Assembly (NCBI RefSeq): GCF_009604425.1
Contig: NZ_WEGI01000001.1
Location: forward strand, 558,001 to 622,000
Reading direction: 5' to 3'
Length of the DNA stretch: 64,000 nt
DNA from: Nocardia aurantia
GTDB taxonomy: Bacteria; Actinomycetota; Actinomycetes; Mycobacteriales; Mycobacteriaceae
The translations under genes and the position numbers were made by a program. Within the stretch, counting starts at the first letter, position 1. Each line of letters begins with the position of its first letter. Shown piece after piece: positions 1-7,999 of this stretch. Under the pieces are notes generated by a model that had not been told where the DNA came from, did no database searches, and was given only the letters and a program-made list of their open reading frames with translations.

Positions 1-65
1 CGTCGCTGGATGAGGTGTTCATCGAACTCACTCGCGGTGGCGACAAGGTCGGAGCGGCCTCGTGA
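1..65 (+). CDS. ABC transporter ATP-binding protein, C-terminal end only (partial)
   Basis: Only the last 20 codons are in the window, read from base 3. The residues SLDEVFIELTRGG match the usual C-terminal end of DrrA-type ABC ATPases, where SLDEVF follows the H-loop. The TGA at 63-65 overlaps the GTG start of the downstream permease at 62, so the two are translationally coupled. With the two permeases that follow, this forms an ABC-2-type exporter operon. Substrate is unknown; DrrAB relatives export drugs or lipids. The assignment rests on a short motif plus context. Confidence 0.6.
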   Translation, partial: SLDEVFIELTRGGDKVGAAS

Positions 66-832
66 GCAGCGACGCGCAGTGGCACGTCTCCCCGGTGCAG
101 CAATGGGCCGCGCTCAGCGGCCGCACGGTGCGGGCCGCGGTGCGCCAGGGCGATCTGCCCTTCGGATTCCTCGCCCCGATGATCTTCTTCGTGTGTTTCT
201 ATGTGCCACTGCGGCATTCGATGGAGACCGGCGGCGGCCGGTACGCGCAGTACCTGCTGCCGGTGATCGTGGTGCAGGGCATGTTCTTCACCGCGATGTC
301 GGCCGGTGATCGCGCGGCCCGGGACACGGCCGGCGGCATGGGCACCCGGCTGCGGTCGCTGCCGGTCGGGGCCTGGCTGCCGGCGGCGGCGCGGATGTCG
401 GCCAACGTGTTGCGCGGGGTGGCCGCGATCGCGGGCGCGCTGGTGATCGGCTCGGCCTTCGGCTTCCGGTTCCACGGATTCGGCGCTGCTGTCGTATTCG
501 TCGTCCTCGCATTGGCTTTCGGCCTCGCGCTGGTCATCGGCGCCGATCTGCTCGGGGTGGTCACCGGCGATCCGGGCACCGGCGCGACCGTGCTGCTGAT
601 CCCGCAGTTGCTGCTGGTCATGCTGTCCACGGGATTCGTTCCGGCACAAGGCTTCCCGGGCTGGATCCAGCCGTTCGTGCGGAATCAGCCGGTCTCCCAG
701 GCGGCGGCCGCGTTGCGTGGGCTGGCCGACGGGAAATACGTTGCGGCCCTGCCGATCACCATCGCGTGGATCGCAGGCCTGACCGTCGTGTTCGGTGCGG
801 CAGTGGTGCTGGTGGAAGGGCGGCGGCGATGA
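62..832 (+). CDS. ABC-2 type (DrrB-like) exporter permease, first subunit
   Basis: A 256-residue integral membrane protein that should form half of the transmembrane channel of an ABC exporter. Hydrophobic segments are visible near residues 40-55, 65-85, 115-140, 145-170, 178-195 and 225-245. The pattern STGFVPAQGFPGWIQPFVRN, followed by QPVSQAAAALRGL, is the usual signature near the end of ABC-2/DrrB permeases. The GTG start is chosen because it overlaps the ATPase stop (GTGA), and the gene ends in an ATGA overlap with the second permease, which is a paralogue of it. Substrate cannot be inferred. Confidence 0.85.
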   Translation: MSSDAQWHVSPVQQWAALSGRTVRAAVRQGDLPFGFLAPMIFFVCFYVPLRHSMETGGGRYAQYLLPVIVVQGMFFTAMSAGDRAARDTAGGMGTRLRSLPVGAWLPAAARMSANVLRGVAAIAGALVIGSAFGFRFHGFGAAVVFVVLALAFGLALVIGADLLGVVTGDPGTGATVLLIPQLLLVMLSTGFVPAQGFPGWIQPFVRNQPVSQAAAALRGLADGKYVAALPITIAWIAGLTVVFGAAVVLVEGRRR

Positions 833-1593
833 GGGCCCTGATCTCGCAGACCCTGGTGGAGGCCGGTCGCCTGGTGCGCCGCTGGCCCCGTCAGCAGGAT
901 GTGCTCACCGCCACCCTGATCTTCCCGGTGCTGTTGCTGCTCATGTATCAGCTGGTGCTCGATCGGGCACTGACCGCCGCCTCCGGCACCGCCGCGGTGT
1001 ACGGCTTCGTCCCGATGATCGCCGTCACCGGCGCCATGTACGGGGCGATGGGCACCGGCATGTCGCTGCACGCCGAGGCCGAGAGCGGCCTGTTGCGGCG
1101 GTTCTGGGTGCTGCCGATCCATCGCGCCGCGGGTCTGGCCGGCCGGCTGCTGGCCGAGTGCGCGCGCACCCTGGTGGCCACGGCGATCGTGCTGCTGCTC
1201 GGTGTCGCACTGGGACTGCGGTTCCAGCACGGCTGGTGGGGGCCGCTGGGCCTGCTACTGGTGCCGGTGCTGCTGATGCCGGGATTCGTCGCGCTGGTGG
1301 TCGCCGTCGCGGTGGGCAGGGCGGGCGCGCAGATCGTGCAGCTGTTCTCGGTGCTGATCCTGCTGGGGATGTTCTTCAACTCCGGCTTCGTCCCGGTCAC
1401 CGATTATCCCGGTTGGCTGCAGCCGGTCGTCCGGGCCCAGCCGATGAGCTGCGCGATCGAGGCGATGCGCGACTTCATCCTCGGTGGCCCCCTCCTGGTT
1501 CCGGTGTCGCAGACCGCGGCGTGGTCGGCCGGGCTCGCACTGGTGTTCGGTGGGTTCGCGGTCCGCGGATACCGCAGGGCCGCGGCGGGGTGA
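829..1593 (+). CDS. ABC-2 type (DrrB-like) exporter permease, second subunit
   Basis: A 254-residue membrane protein paralogous to the preceding permease. Near its end it has the matching motif NSGFVPVTDYPGWLQPVVRA, then QPMSCAIEAMRDF. An upstream in-frame ATG at 766 exists, but the ATG at 829 overlaps the preceding stop (ATGA) and gives a normal N-terminus (MRALISQTLVEAGRLVRRW) just before the first membrane segment, so 829 is preferred. With the upstream ATPase and permease it would make an ATPase plus heterodimeric-channel exporter. It is the last gene of its operon. Confidence 0.85.
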   Translation: MRALISQTLVEAGRLVRRWPRQQDVLTATLIFPVLLLLMYQLVLDRALTAASGTAAVYGFVPMIAVTGAMYGAMGTGMSLHAEAESGLLRRFWVLPIHRAAGLAGRLLAECARTLVATAIVLLLGVALGLRFQHGWWGPLGLLLVPVLLMPGFVALVVAVAVGRAGAQIVQLFSVLILLGMFFNSGFVPVTDYPGWLQPVVRAQPMSCAIEAMRDFILGGPLLVPVSQTAAWSAGLALVFGGFAVRGYRRAAAG

Positions 1594-1635
1594 ACACGCT
1601 CGCGGTGAACGCGGGGGCACGATTACGAAACGCGC

Positions 1636-1653
1636 TCCGGCATATGTGCCGGA
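1636..1653 (+). terminator. Possible terminator hairpin after the ABC exporter operon
   Basis: A perfect 7-bp stem (TCCGGCA / TGCCGGA) with a 4-base loop lies 43 bases after the permease stop. No T-run follows, as is common for actinobacterial hairpins, so function is tentative. Confidence 0.35.
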
Positions 1654-1698
1654 AAACGGGTCCGCATATTCTAAATTAAAACGCGAGAATTTGCGATC

Positions 1699-1727
1699 TT
1701 CACACCAGCTTCGGGAGCAGGCATAAT
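1699..1727 (+). promoter_or_regulatory. Sigma70-like promoter of the glycosyltransferase/debranching operon
   Basis: TTCACA (1699-1704) and CATAAT (1722-1727) are separated by 17 bases in an AT-richer stretch of the intergenic region. The predicted start point falls inside the CIRCE element that begins at 1727, which is where HrcA operators usually lie. Confidence 0.6.
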
Positions 1728-1753
1728 TAGCACTCGTTGCACCGGAGTGCTAT
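1727..1753 (+). promoter_or_regulatory. CIRCE element (HrcA heat-shock operator)
   Basis: TTAGCACTC, nine spacer bases, then GAGTGCTAT. The consensus is TTAGCACTC-N9-GAGTGCTAA, so 17 of 18 arm positions match and the spacing is exact. It overlaps the end of the -10 box and lies 28 bases before the ATG of the glycosyltransferase. In characterised bacteria CIRCE is bound by HrcA and mainly controls groES/groEL; here it precedes a carbohydrate-active operon. Confidence 0.85.
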
Positions 1754-1781
1754 CGGTTGTGTTTCCTCAGTGAGGAGGATC

Positions 1782-3074
1782 ATGAGCCCCCAGTTCTCTG
1801 CTTCACGATTGAATCGGCCGTCCGCGGCGGTCCCGTCGCCGCTCTCGCCGTTCGACAAACCGGCGGTCGGTGAGATCCTCGCCGATGCCCGGGCGCCATT
1901 GCACATCGCGATGGTGGTGCCACCCTATTTCGACGTTCCCCCCAAGGCCTACGGCGGAGTGGAAGCCGTCGTGGCCGATCTGGTCGACGCCCTCGTCGAC
2001 CGCGGCCATCGGGTGACCCTGCTCGGCGCCGGTGAACCAGGCACCAAGGCCACCCGTTTCGTCTCGGTCTGGGACGAGATCCAGGCCGAGCGGCTCGGCG
2101 ACCCGTTCCCGGAGGTGCTGCACGCACTCAAGATCCGCCGCGTACTGGAGGACATCGCCGCGCGTGACCGGATCGACATCGTGCACGATCACACCTTCGC
2201 CGGGCCGATGAACGCGGCGTTCTACCGAGACCTGAACGTGCCCACGGTGATCACCGTGCACGGGCCCGTCGACGGCGATTGCCACACCTACTACAGTGAG
2301 CTCCGCGATGACGTGGCCATGATCGCGATCAGCGATCGGCAACGGGAGATCGCGCCCGACCTGAGCTGGGTCGGACGCGTGCACAATGCGCTGCGGGTCG
2401 ACGATTGGCCCTTCCAGCCGCAGAAGAAGGACTACGCTCTCTTCCTGGGTCGCTACAACCACTGCAAGGCGCCGCACCTGGCGTTGCAGGCCGCGCACGC
2501 GGTCGGTATGCCACTGGTGCTCGCCGGCAAGTGTTCCGAGCCGCCCGAGAAGGCGTATTTCGAGCAGGCGGTCCGGCCACTGCTCACCGAGGTCGACGTC
2601 GTGTTCGGCATGGCCGACGCGAACGACAAACGAAAACTGTTGTCCGAAGCCAGATGTCTGTTGTTCCCGGTGCAGTGGGAGGAACCGTTCGGCATGGTGA
2701 TGATCGAGGCGATGGTCTGCGGGACGCCGGTGGTGGCGTTGCGCGGCGGTGCCGTATCCGAGGTGATCGTGGACGGCGTCACCGGGCGCATCTGCGACGA
2801 TCCCGCCGAATTGCCGGCGGCGATCCGCGAGGTGCAGACCTACGACCCGCAGGCGTGCCGGGACCACGTCGTCGCCAACTTCGGCGCCGACACCCTCGGC
2901 CGCGGTTACGAACAGTGCTATCGCAGGGTTTTGCGGCAGCAGCGGGTTCCGCAGAGCACGCGCGATTTCACCGCTTTCACCCCCTGGCCGGTCGGCATAG
3001 TCCAGCCGGGTTCGTCGTCCGTCGTGCCCGGCGCGCCTGCCTTCACGGGCGGAATGGCGGGTGATTCGGCGTGA
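1782..3074 (+). CDS. Glycosyltransferase family 4 (GT-B fold)
   Basis: A 430-residue retaining glycosyltransferase. The N-terminal half carries AMVVPPYFDVPPKAYGGVE (the GT4 glycine-rich acceptor loop) and DRGHRVTLLGAG. The C-terminal half carries EPFGMVMIE, the EX7E motif with E301 and E309 as the nucleotide-sugar-contacting glutamates, followed by CGTPVVALRGGAVSEVI. A leader of about 40 residues precedes the fold. The ATG at 1782 follows a strong AGGAGG (1773-1778); a TTG further upstream at 1737 would place the CIRCE operator inside the coding region, so it is rejected. The stop overlaps the start of the debranching gene (GTGA), so both are probably co-expressed under HrcA. Donor and acceptor are unknown. 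Confidence 0.85.
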   Translation: MSPQFSASRLNRPSAAVPSPLSPFDKPAVGEILADARAPLHIAMVVPPYFDVPPKAYGGVEAVVADLVDALVDRGHRVTLLGAGEPGTKATRFVSVWDEIQAERLGDPFPEVLHALKIRRVLEDIAARDRIDIVHDHTFAGPMNAAFYRDLNVPTVITVHGPVDGDCHTYYSELRDDVAMIAISDRQREIAPDLSWVGRVHNALRVDDWPFQPQKKDYALFLGRYNHCKAPHLALQAAHAVGMPLVLAGKCSEPPEKAYFEQAVRPLLTEVDVVFGMADANDKRKLLSEARCLLFPVQWEEPFGMVMIEAMVCGTPVVALRGGAVSEVIVDGVTGRICDDPAELPAAIREVQTYDPQACRDHVVANFGADTLGRGYEQCYRRVLRQQRVPQSTRDFTAFTPWPVGIVQPGSSSVVPGAPAFTGGMAGDSA

Positions 3075-5191
3075 CCGATGCCCCCGCCGCGCTCAATGCC
3101 GGTGAACCGGCGGGCCTCGGTGGCTGGGTCGGCCCGGTCACATTGGTCGAGGGAAGTACGTTCTGCCTCTCGGATCGCATCGGTGATGTCGAGCCGGGCA
3201 CCTCGCACGGGTTGTTCTTCCGCGACGCGCGCGTGGTGTCCCGGTGGGAGTTGCGGATGGACGGGCAACGGCCCGAACCGTTGTCCGTGCTGAGTCCCGA
3301 GGCGTTCACCGCCCGGTTCGTGCTGCGCCGGCCCCCACGGGCCGGCGCGGCCGACAGCACGCTGCTGGTGCTGCGCGAGCGCCTGGTCGCCGACGGGCTG
3401 CGCGAGACCATCGTGCTGGAGAACCTCGGCCGCGAACCCACCGCGGTCGCGCTCGATCTGTATGTCGACGCCGATTTCGTCGACCTGTTCGCCGTCAAGG
3501 AGGGCCGCACCGGGCACGGCCGCGCCGAGGTGCTGGTCACCGACAACGAGTTGCTGCTCAACGACCGCGCGGATCGCACTCGCGGACTGTCGATCTCGTC
3601 GTCGGAGGTGCCGGTGATCCTGCCCGGCTCGCTGTCGTGGCGGGTGGTGGTCAAGCCCGGCGAGCGCTGGCAGACCGAGGTGCTGGCGCAGCCGACCCTG
3701 GCCAATCAGCTGGTGCACGTACAACTCCGGCCCGGTGAGCACTACGAATCCACCGAACCCGGTCGCAAGATCGAGGCGTGGCGCGACACCGCGACCACGG
3801 TCACCGCCGGCAACCCGCTGCTGTCGACGGTGCTGCAGCGCACCGAGAGCGATCTCGGCGCGCTGCGCATCCACGACGACACCCGCGAGGGCCGCACCTT
3901 CGTCGCCGCCGGCGCGCCCTGGTTCATGACCCTGTTCGGCCGCGACAGCCTGCTCACCGCGTGGATGGCGCTCCCGCTGGACATGAGCCTCGCGCTCGGC
4001 ACCATGCAGCAACTGGCGGAACTGCAAGGGCAGCACGAGGATCCGCTGACCGAGGAGGAACCCGGCCGGATCATGCACGAGATCCGCCGCGGCCCCGCCA
4101 GCGGCGCGGTGCTCGGCGGCGAGACCTACTACGGCACCGTCGACGCCACTCCGATCTTCGTGATGTTGCTGGCCGAGGCGTGGCGCTGGGGCGCGGACCC
4201 GGAGGTGATCCAGCCCCTGCTGCCCGCGGCCGACGCCGCCCTGCAATGGATGACCCAATACGGCGACCGCGACGGCGACGGATTCCTCGAATACCAGCGC
4301 GCCACCGACCGCGGCCTGGTCAACCAGGGCTGGAAGGACAGCTTCGACGGGATCAACGACGCCGCCGGGCAGATCGCGCACAGCCCGATCGCGCTGTGCG
4401 AGGTACAGGGTTACGCCTACGCGGCCCTGCTGGCGCGCGCCGAACTGGCCGACGAATTCGACGATCCGGACATGGCCGAGGCGCTGCGCGATCAGGCGGC
4501 GGTGCTGCGCACCAAATTCGCCGAGGCGTTCTGGATCCCCGAAAAGGGCTGGTACGCGGTCGCGTTGGACGGCAACAAACACCGGATGGACGCGCTGACC
4601 AGCAACGTCGGGCACTGCCTGTGGACCGGCATCGTCCCCGACGAACACGCCAATCTGCTCGTGCGGTGGCTGTCCAGCGCCGAGATGAACTCCGGATTCG
4701 GTTTGCGCACATTGTCTTCCAACATGGGCGCGTACAACCCGATGAGTTACCACAACGGCTCGGTGTGGCCGCACGACACCGCGATCGTGGTCGCCGGCCT
4801 GCTGCGGTACCGGCACATCCCCGGCGCGATCGAGCTCGCCACCCGCCTCGCCGACGGGCTGCTCGACGCCGCCGCCTCCTTCGGCGGCCGGTTGCCCGAA
4901 TTGTTCTGCGGTTTCCCGCGTTCCCGGTTCTCGGCGCCCGTCCCGTACCCCACCTCGTGCTCGCCGCAGGCCTGGGCCAGCGCCGCCCCGCTACTGCTGG
5001 TTCGTTCGTTCCTGGGCCTCGAGCCCGACGCCCCGCACCGCACCCTCACCGTGCTGCCCCATCTGCCCGCCCGCTGGGGCCGGATCGCCCTGACCGAACT
5101 CCGCCTGGGCGGCGCGGTCATCGATCTCGCGGTCGAGGGCAACAAGGTCACCACCGCCAACCTCCCCGACGACTGGCACCTCATCACCTAG
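3071..5191 (+). CDS. Glycogen debranching-type glycoside hydrolase (amylo-alpha-1,6-glucosidase family)
   Basis: A 706-residue protein with the two-part build of bacterial debranching-enzyme homologues. Residues about 20-220 form a beta-rich N-terminal domain (FCLSDRIGDVEPGTSHGLFF, VSRWELRMDG), and about 250-690 form an (alpha/alpha)6 barrel. Characteristic stretches are PWFMTLFGRDSLLTAWM, QGWKDSFDGIND and MSYHNGSVWPHDTAIV, which contain the acidic residues expected in the active site. Proteins of this type are annotated as acting on alpha-1,6 branches or related alpha-glucosides, but this subfamily is poorly characterised. The GTG start overlaps the GT4 stop, so the pair probably builds and trims the same glycan. 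The operon carries an HrcA operator. Confidence 0.8.
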   Translation: MTDAPAALNAGEPAGLGGWVGPVTLVEGSTFCLSDRIGDVEPGTSHGLFFRDARVVSRWELRMDGQRPEPLSVLSPEAFTARFVLRRPPRAGAADSTLLVLRERLVADGLRETIVLENLGREPTAVALDLYVDADFVDLFAVKEGRTGHGRAEVLVTDNELLLNDRADRTRGLSISSSEVPVILPGSLSWRVVVKPGERWQTEVLAQPTLANQLVHVQLRPGEHYESTEPGRKIEAWRDTATTVTAGNPLLSTVLQRTESDLGALRIHDDTREGRTFVAAGAPWFMTLFGRDSLLTAWMALPLDMSLALGTMQQLAELQGQHEDPLTEEEPGRIMHEIRRGPASGAVLGGETYYGTVDATPIFVMLLAEAWRWGADPEVIQPLLPAADAALQWMTQYGDRDGDGFLEYQRATDRGLVNQGWKDSFDGINDAAGQIAHSPIALCEVQGYAYAALLARAELADEFDDPDMAEALRDQAAVLRTKFAEAFWIPEKGWYAVALDGNKHRMDALTSNVGHCLWTGIVPDEHANLLVRWLSSAEMNSGFGLRTLSSNMGAYNPMSYHNGSVWPHDTAIVVAGLLRYRHIPGAIELATRLADGLLDAAASFGGRLPELFCGFPRSRFSAPVPYPTSCSPQAWASAAPLLLVRSFLGLEPDAPHRTLTVLPHLPARWGRIALTELRLGGAVIDLAVEGNKVTTANLPDDWHLIT

Positions 5192-5247
5192 GGAACCGCG
5201 AGTTCCGGGTGGCCCGGATGCGGGGTCCGGCTGGGTAAGCTCCGAGT

Positions 5248-5829
5248 ATGCCGATCCAGCCGTTGGGTTCGCTGCCGCATGTGATGTCCGAGGAGCAGTA
5301 TCGGCAGTTACCCGAAGCCGTCGCGCGTGAGATCGAGGTCGTCCATGGGCATGTGATCGTCTGTGAGTCACCCACTCCCGAACACAACCGCATTGCACGG
5401 CGGTTGGCCAACGAGCTCGAGCGGCTGCCCACGACTGAATCGTGCATCAGGGTGGACACCGATGTCGACGTCGTCCTCTGGCGGGTTCCGCGGTTCACGT
5501 TCCGTCGGCCCGACGTGGTCGTCTACCGGTGTCTGGACGAGCCCGGCAGCCAGCCGGAGGCTCACGACGCGTTGATCGTGGTGGAGGTGTCGTCGCCGTC
5601 CACCGCGGCCGAGGATCTGCTGGACAAGAAGGCCCAGTATGCCCGAGTCGGAATCCCGCTGTACCTGGTGATCATGCTGAACGAGAAGTACGAAATCGGT
5701 GAAGTGCTGGAATTTCGGCTCGACGCGCACGCCCGTGAGTACCGCTTGCACCGATTGCACCGCGACGGTCTGTTGCGATTGGAGCATGTCGTCGTGGGTG
5801 AGATCGTGCTCTCGGACCTCGTGCGGTAG
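5248..5829 (+). CDS. Uma2 family endonuclease-like protein (DUF820)
   Basis: A 193-residue protein of the Uma2/DUF820 family, which has a PD-(D/E)XK nuclease fold. The family pattern is clear: an N-terminal MSEEQYRQLPE helix, the strand EIEVVHGHVI, the helix EHNRIARRLANELERL, the acidic strand RRPDVVVYR, ALIVVEVSSPSTAAEDLLDK (the E-x-K-like core with D and E ligands), and YARVGIPLYLVI. The family is common and often multicopy in actinobacteria and cyanobacteria; cellular roles are mostly unknown. It lies alone, 56 bases after the debranching gene, and its stop is 19 bases from the convergent M13 peptidase. Confidence 0.8.
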   Translation: MPIQPLGSLPHVMSEEQYRQLPEAVAREIEVVHGHVIVCESPTPEHNRIARRLANELERLPTTESCIRVDTDVDVVLWRVPRFTFRRPDVVVYRCLDEPGSQPEAHDALIVVEVSSPSTAAEDLLDKKAQYARVGIPLYLVIMLNEKYEIGEVLEFRLDAHAREYRLHRLHRDGLLRLEHVVVGEIVLSDLVR

Positions 5830-5848
5830 GTTCCGAAACAGCTGCGGC

Positions 5849-7873
5849 TCAGAGGGTTACGCGCTGGTCCGGGGGGAGGTACATGCGGTCGGTCGGGCGG
5901 ACGTCGAAGGCCGTGTGGAATTCGGGGATGTTGCGGACCACCTGGTTGCAGCGGAATTCGCCGGGGGAGTGCGGATCGGTGGCGATGCGGAGTTCCAGCG
6001 CCTCCGGGGTCTGCTGTTCCCGCCAGTTGCGGGCCCAGGCGCGGAACAGCGCGGGATGGTCCGGGGCGACGCCCGCCCGCTGGGCCGCGCGGCGATAGGC
6101 GGCCACCGCGATCGTCAGACCGCGGAGGTCGGCCAGATTCTCACCGACCGTCAGGGCGCCGGAGACGTGGTGGCCGGAGGTGAGGCCGGTGGGGACCAGC
6201 GCGTCGTACTGGGCGATCAGTTGCGCGGTCCGCGCGTCGAAGGCGGTGCGGTCCGCCGGGGTCCACCAGTCGCGGCGATTGCCGTCGGCGTCGTATTTGC
6301 TGCCCTGATCATCGAATCCATGGCCGATTTCGTGGCCGATCACCGCGCCCGCGGCACCGTAGTTCGCCGCCGGCGCGGCATCGTGATCGAAAAACGGGGG
6401 TTGCAGGAATGCGGCGGGGAAGGTGATCTGATTGGCGGAGGCGGTGTAGAACGCGTTCACCGTCTGCGGCGCGACCGGCCATTCCGATCGGTCCACCGCG
6501 CCACCCAATTTCGCGAAACCGCGCTGCGCCTCGAAAACCTCCACCGCGCGCAGGGATTCGACGAGTCTTCCGCGGGTGACGCGCAGCGCCGAATAATCGA
6601 TCCAGGTGTCCGGGTAGCCCAGCCGGGCCTCGATGCGTTCCAGTTTCGCGACCGCCGCCTCCCGCGTTTCCGGCGACATCCAGCCCGTATTCCGGAAACT
6701 GTCTCGATAGGCGGCCACGATATCGGTGACCAGCTCCTCGGCCCGCTGTTTCGCGGCGGGCGGGAAATGCCGTGCCACATACAATGTGCCGAGTTGCTGG
6801 CCGATCGTCTCGTTGACGGTGCCGATCGCCGACCGCCAGAGTTCCGGGCGTTCCCGCATCCCGCCCAGTGCCGTGCCGAAGAAGGCGAAATTGGCGTCCG
6901 AGATCGCCCTCGGCAGATACCGGGCGTAACCGCGGATCAGGCTCAGTTTCAGATAATCCCGCCAGGCGGGGAGATCGGCCTCCGACCACAGGCCACCGGC
7001 CGCGCTGACGAACGACGGCTCGCCCACCACGACCGTCCCGAACAGTCCGGCGGGCCGGTCGGTGCAGCCGGCCAGCCATGCGTCCCAATCGAAACCCGGT
7101 GCGGTACCGGTCAACTCGTGCCAGGACATCCGGTTGTAGGTGGCGTCGTAGTCGCGGGTGCGGACGTTGTCCCAGAAGCCCGCCGCGATCTGCCGTTCCA
7201 GCCCGAAGACCCGCTGCGCGGCGCCGTCGGGATCCGGCAGCCCGGCGCCGGCGGCCAGTTGCCCCAGCAGCGCGCGGTAGCCCGAAAGCTGTTGCGCGAA
7301 TTCGGGTTTGCGGTAGTACTGCTCGCCCAGGCCGAGGCCGGACTGACCGATCACCGGCAGGTGCCCGGCGGAGTCGCGGCGGTCCACCGAGACCCGGAGC
7401 CGGATCAGTCCGTCGATCGGCAGCCGGCCCATCACATGCGCGAGCTCCGAGCGGGTGGACGCGGCGTCGATCGTGTCGAAAAGATCCGCCAGCGGCGACA
7501 TTCCGAGCCGCTCGATGGCCGCGAGATCCAGCCGGGCGTCGTAGATGTCCCGAATCTGCTGTTCGGCGCTGCCCGCGCGCGGATCGCGGATGCCCTCGAC
7601 GATGTCGTGCAACTGCCGCTGCACCAGATCCGCCACCTCGCCGAAGGTTCCGTAACTCGCCTTGTCCGGCGGCAGCCGATAGTCGGCGAGCCACCGGCCG
7701 TTGACGTGCCGGAACAGGTCGTCCTGCGGGCGGATCGCCGCGCTCACCGCGGACGCGTCCGGTTCGGTGCGGGGCGCGGGCGGCGCGGAACATGACAGCA
7801 AACCGGCGGCGGAGGTCGCGCCCAGCGCGACGAGGAACGAGCGGCGGCTCGGCTGAACCGGACGACCGGACAT
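5849..7873 (-). CDS. M13 family zinc metallopeptidase (neprilysin/PepO type), Tat-exported lipoprotein
   Basis: A 674-residue M13 peptidase. The N-terminus has a twin-arginine motif (SRRSFL), a hydrophobic stretch and a lipobox-like LLSC, so export by Tat and lipidation are predicted. The mature part starts with IRPQDDLFRHVNGRWL, typical of the family. The zinc motif HEIGH is at residues 514-518, with the third ligand probably E578 in ENLADLRGL. The C-terminus GEFRCNQVVRNIPEFHTAFD is a family landmark that often contacts substrate. Length is normal. The frame stays open far upstream, but the ATG at 7871-7873 has an AGGAG Shine-Dalgarno and gives the signal peptide at the right place. A role in extracellular peptide turnover is an inference. 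Confidence 0.9.
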   Translation of the reverse strand: MSGRPVQPSRRSFLVALGATSAAGLLSCSAPPAPRTEPDASAVSAAIRPQDDLFRHVNGRWLADYRLPPDKASYGTFGEVADLVQRQLHDIVEGIRDPRAGSAEQQIRDIYDARLDLAAIERLGMSPLADLFDTIDAASTRSELAHVMGRLPIDGLIRLRVSVDRRDSAGHLPVIGQSGLGLGEQYYRKPEFAQQLSGYRALLGQLAAGAGLPDPDGAAQRVFGLERQIAAGFWDNVRTRDYDATYNRMSWHELTGTAPGFDWDAWLAGCTDRPAGLFGTVVVGEPSFVSAAGGLWSEADLPAWRDYLKLSLIRGYARYLPRAISDANFAFFGTALGGMRERPELWRSAIGTVNETIGQQLGTLYVARHFPPAAKQRAEELVTDIVAAYRDSFRNTGWMSPETREAAVAKLERIEARLGYPDTWIDYSALRVTRGRLVESLRAVEVFEAQRGFAKLGGAVDRSEWPVAPQTVNAFYTASANQITFPAAFLQPPFFDHDAAPAANYGAAGAVIGHEIGHGFDDQGSKYDADGNRRDWWTPADRTAFDARTAQLIAQYDALVPTGLTSGHHVSGALTVGENLADLRGLTIAVAAYRRAAQRAGVAPDHPALFRAWARNWREQQTPEALELRIATDPHSPGEFRCNQVVRNIPEFHTAFDVRPTDRMYLPPDQRVTL

Positions 7874-7956
7874 CGGTGCTCCTCTCCGAACGGCGGATTC
7901 ACGACAGCTCGACCCCTCGACGAGGCTACTGCCATGCGGCCCCGCCACCCGGCGGT

Positions 7957-7962
7957 TACACT
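7957..7962 (+). promoter_or_regulatory. Candidate -10 box for the BacA-like transporter
   Basis: TACACT, 37 bases before the ATG at 8000. The same hexamer serves as -10 for both ribosomal-protein promoters in this window. No convincing -35 is seen. Confidence 0.3.
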
Positions 7963-7999
7963 CGCGAAACTTGCTGAAGATCGCTGATGGGAAGCCTGA

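Noticed and set aside
1737-1781. TTG start at 1737 for the GT4 gene
   Set aside because: It lies inside the CIRCE element and before the predicted ribosome-binding site; the ATG at 1782 follows AGGAGG.
2918-4816. Long minus-strand open frame opposite the debranching gene
   Set aside because: Low-complexity translation with no motif; the plus strand encodes a recognisable two-gene operon with overlapping start and stop.
5699-7795. A 698-codon plus-strand open frame opposite the M13 gene
   Set aside because: Shadow of the M13 gene; composition is Arg/Gly-rich without any domain, and it starts inside the Uma2 gene.
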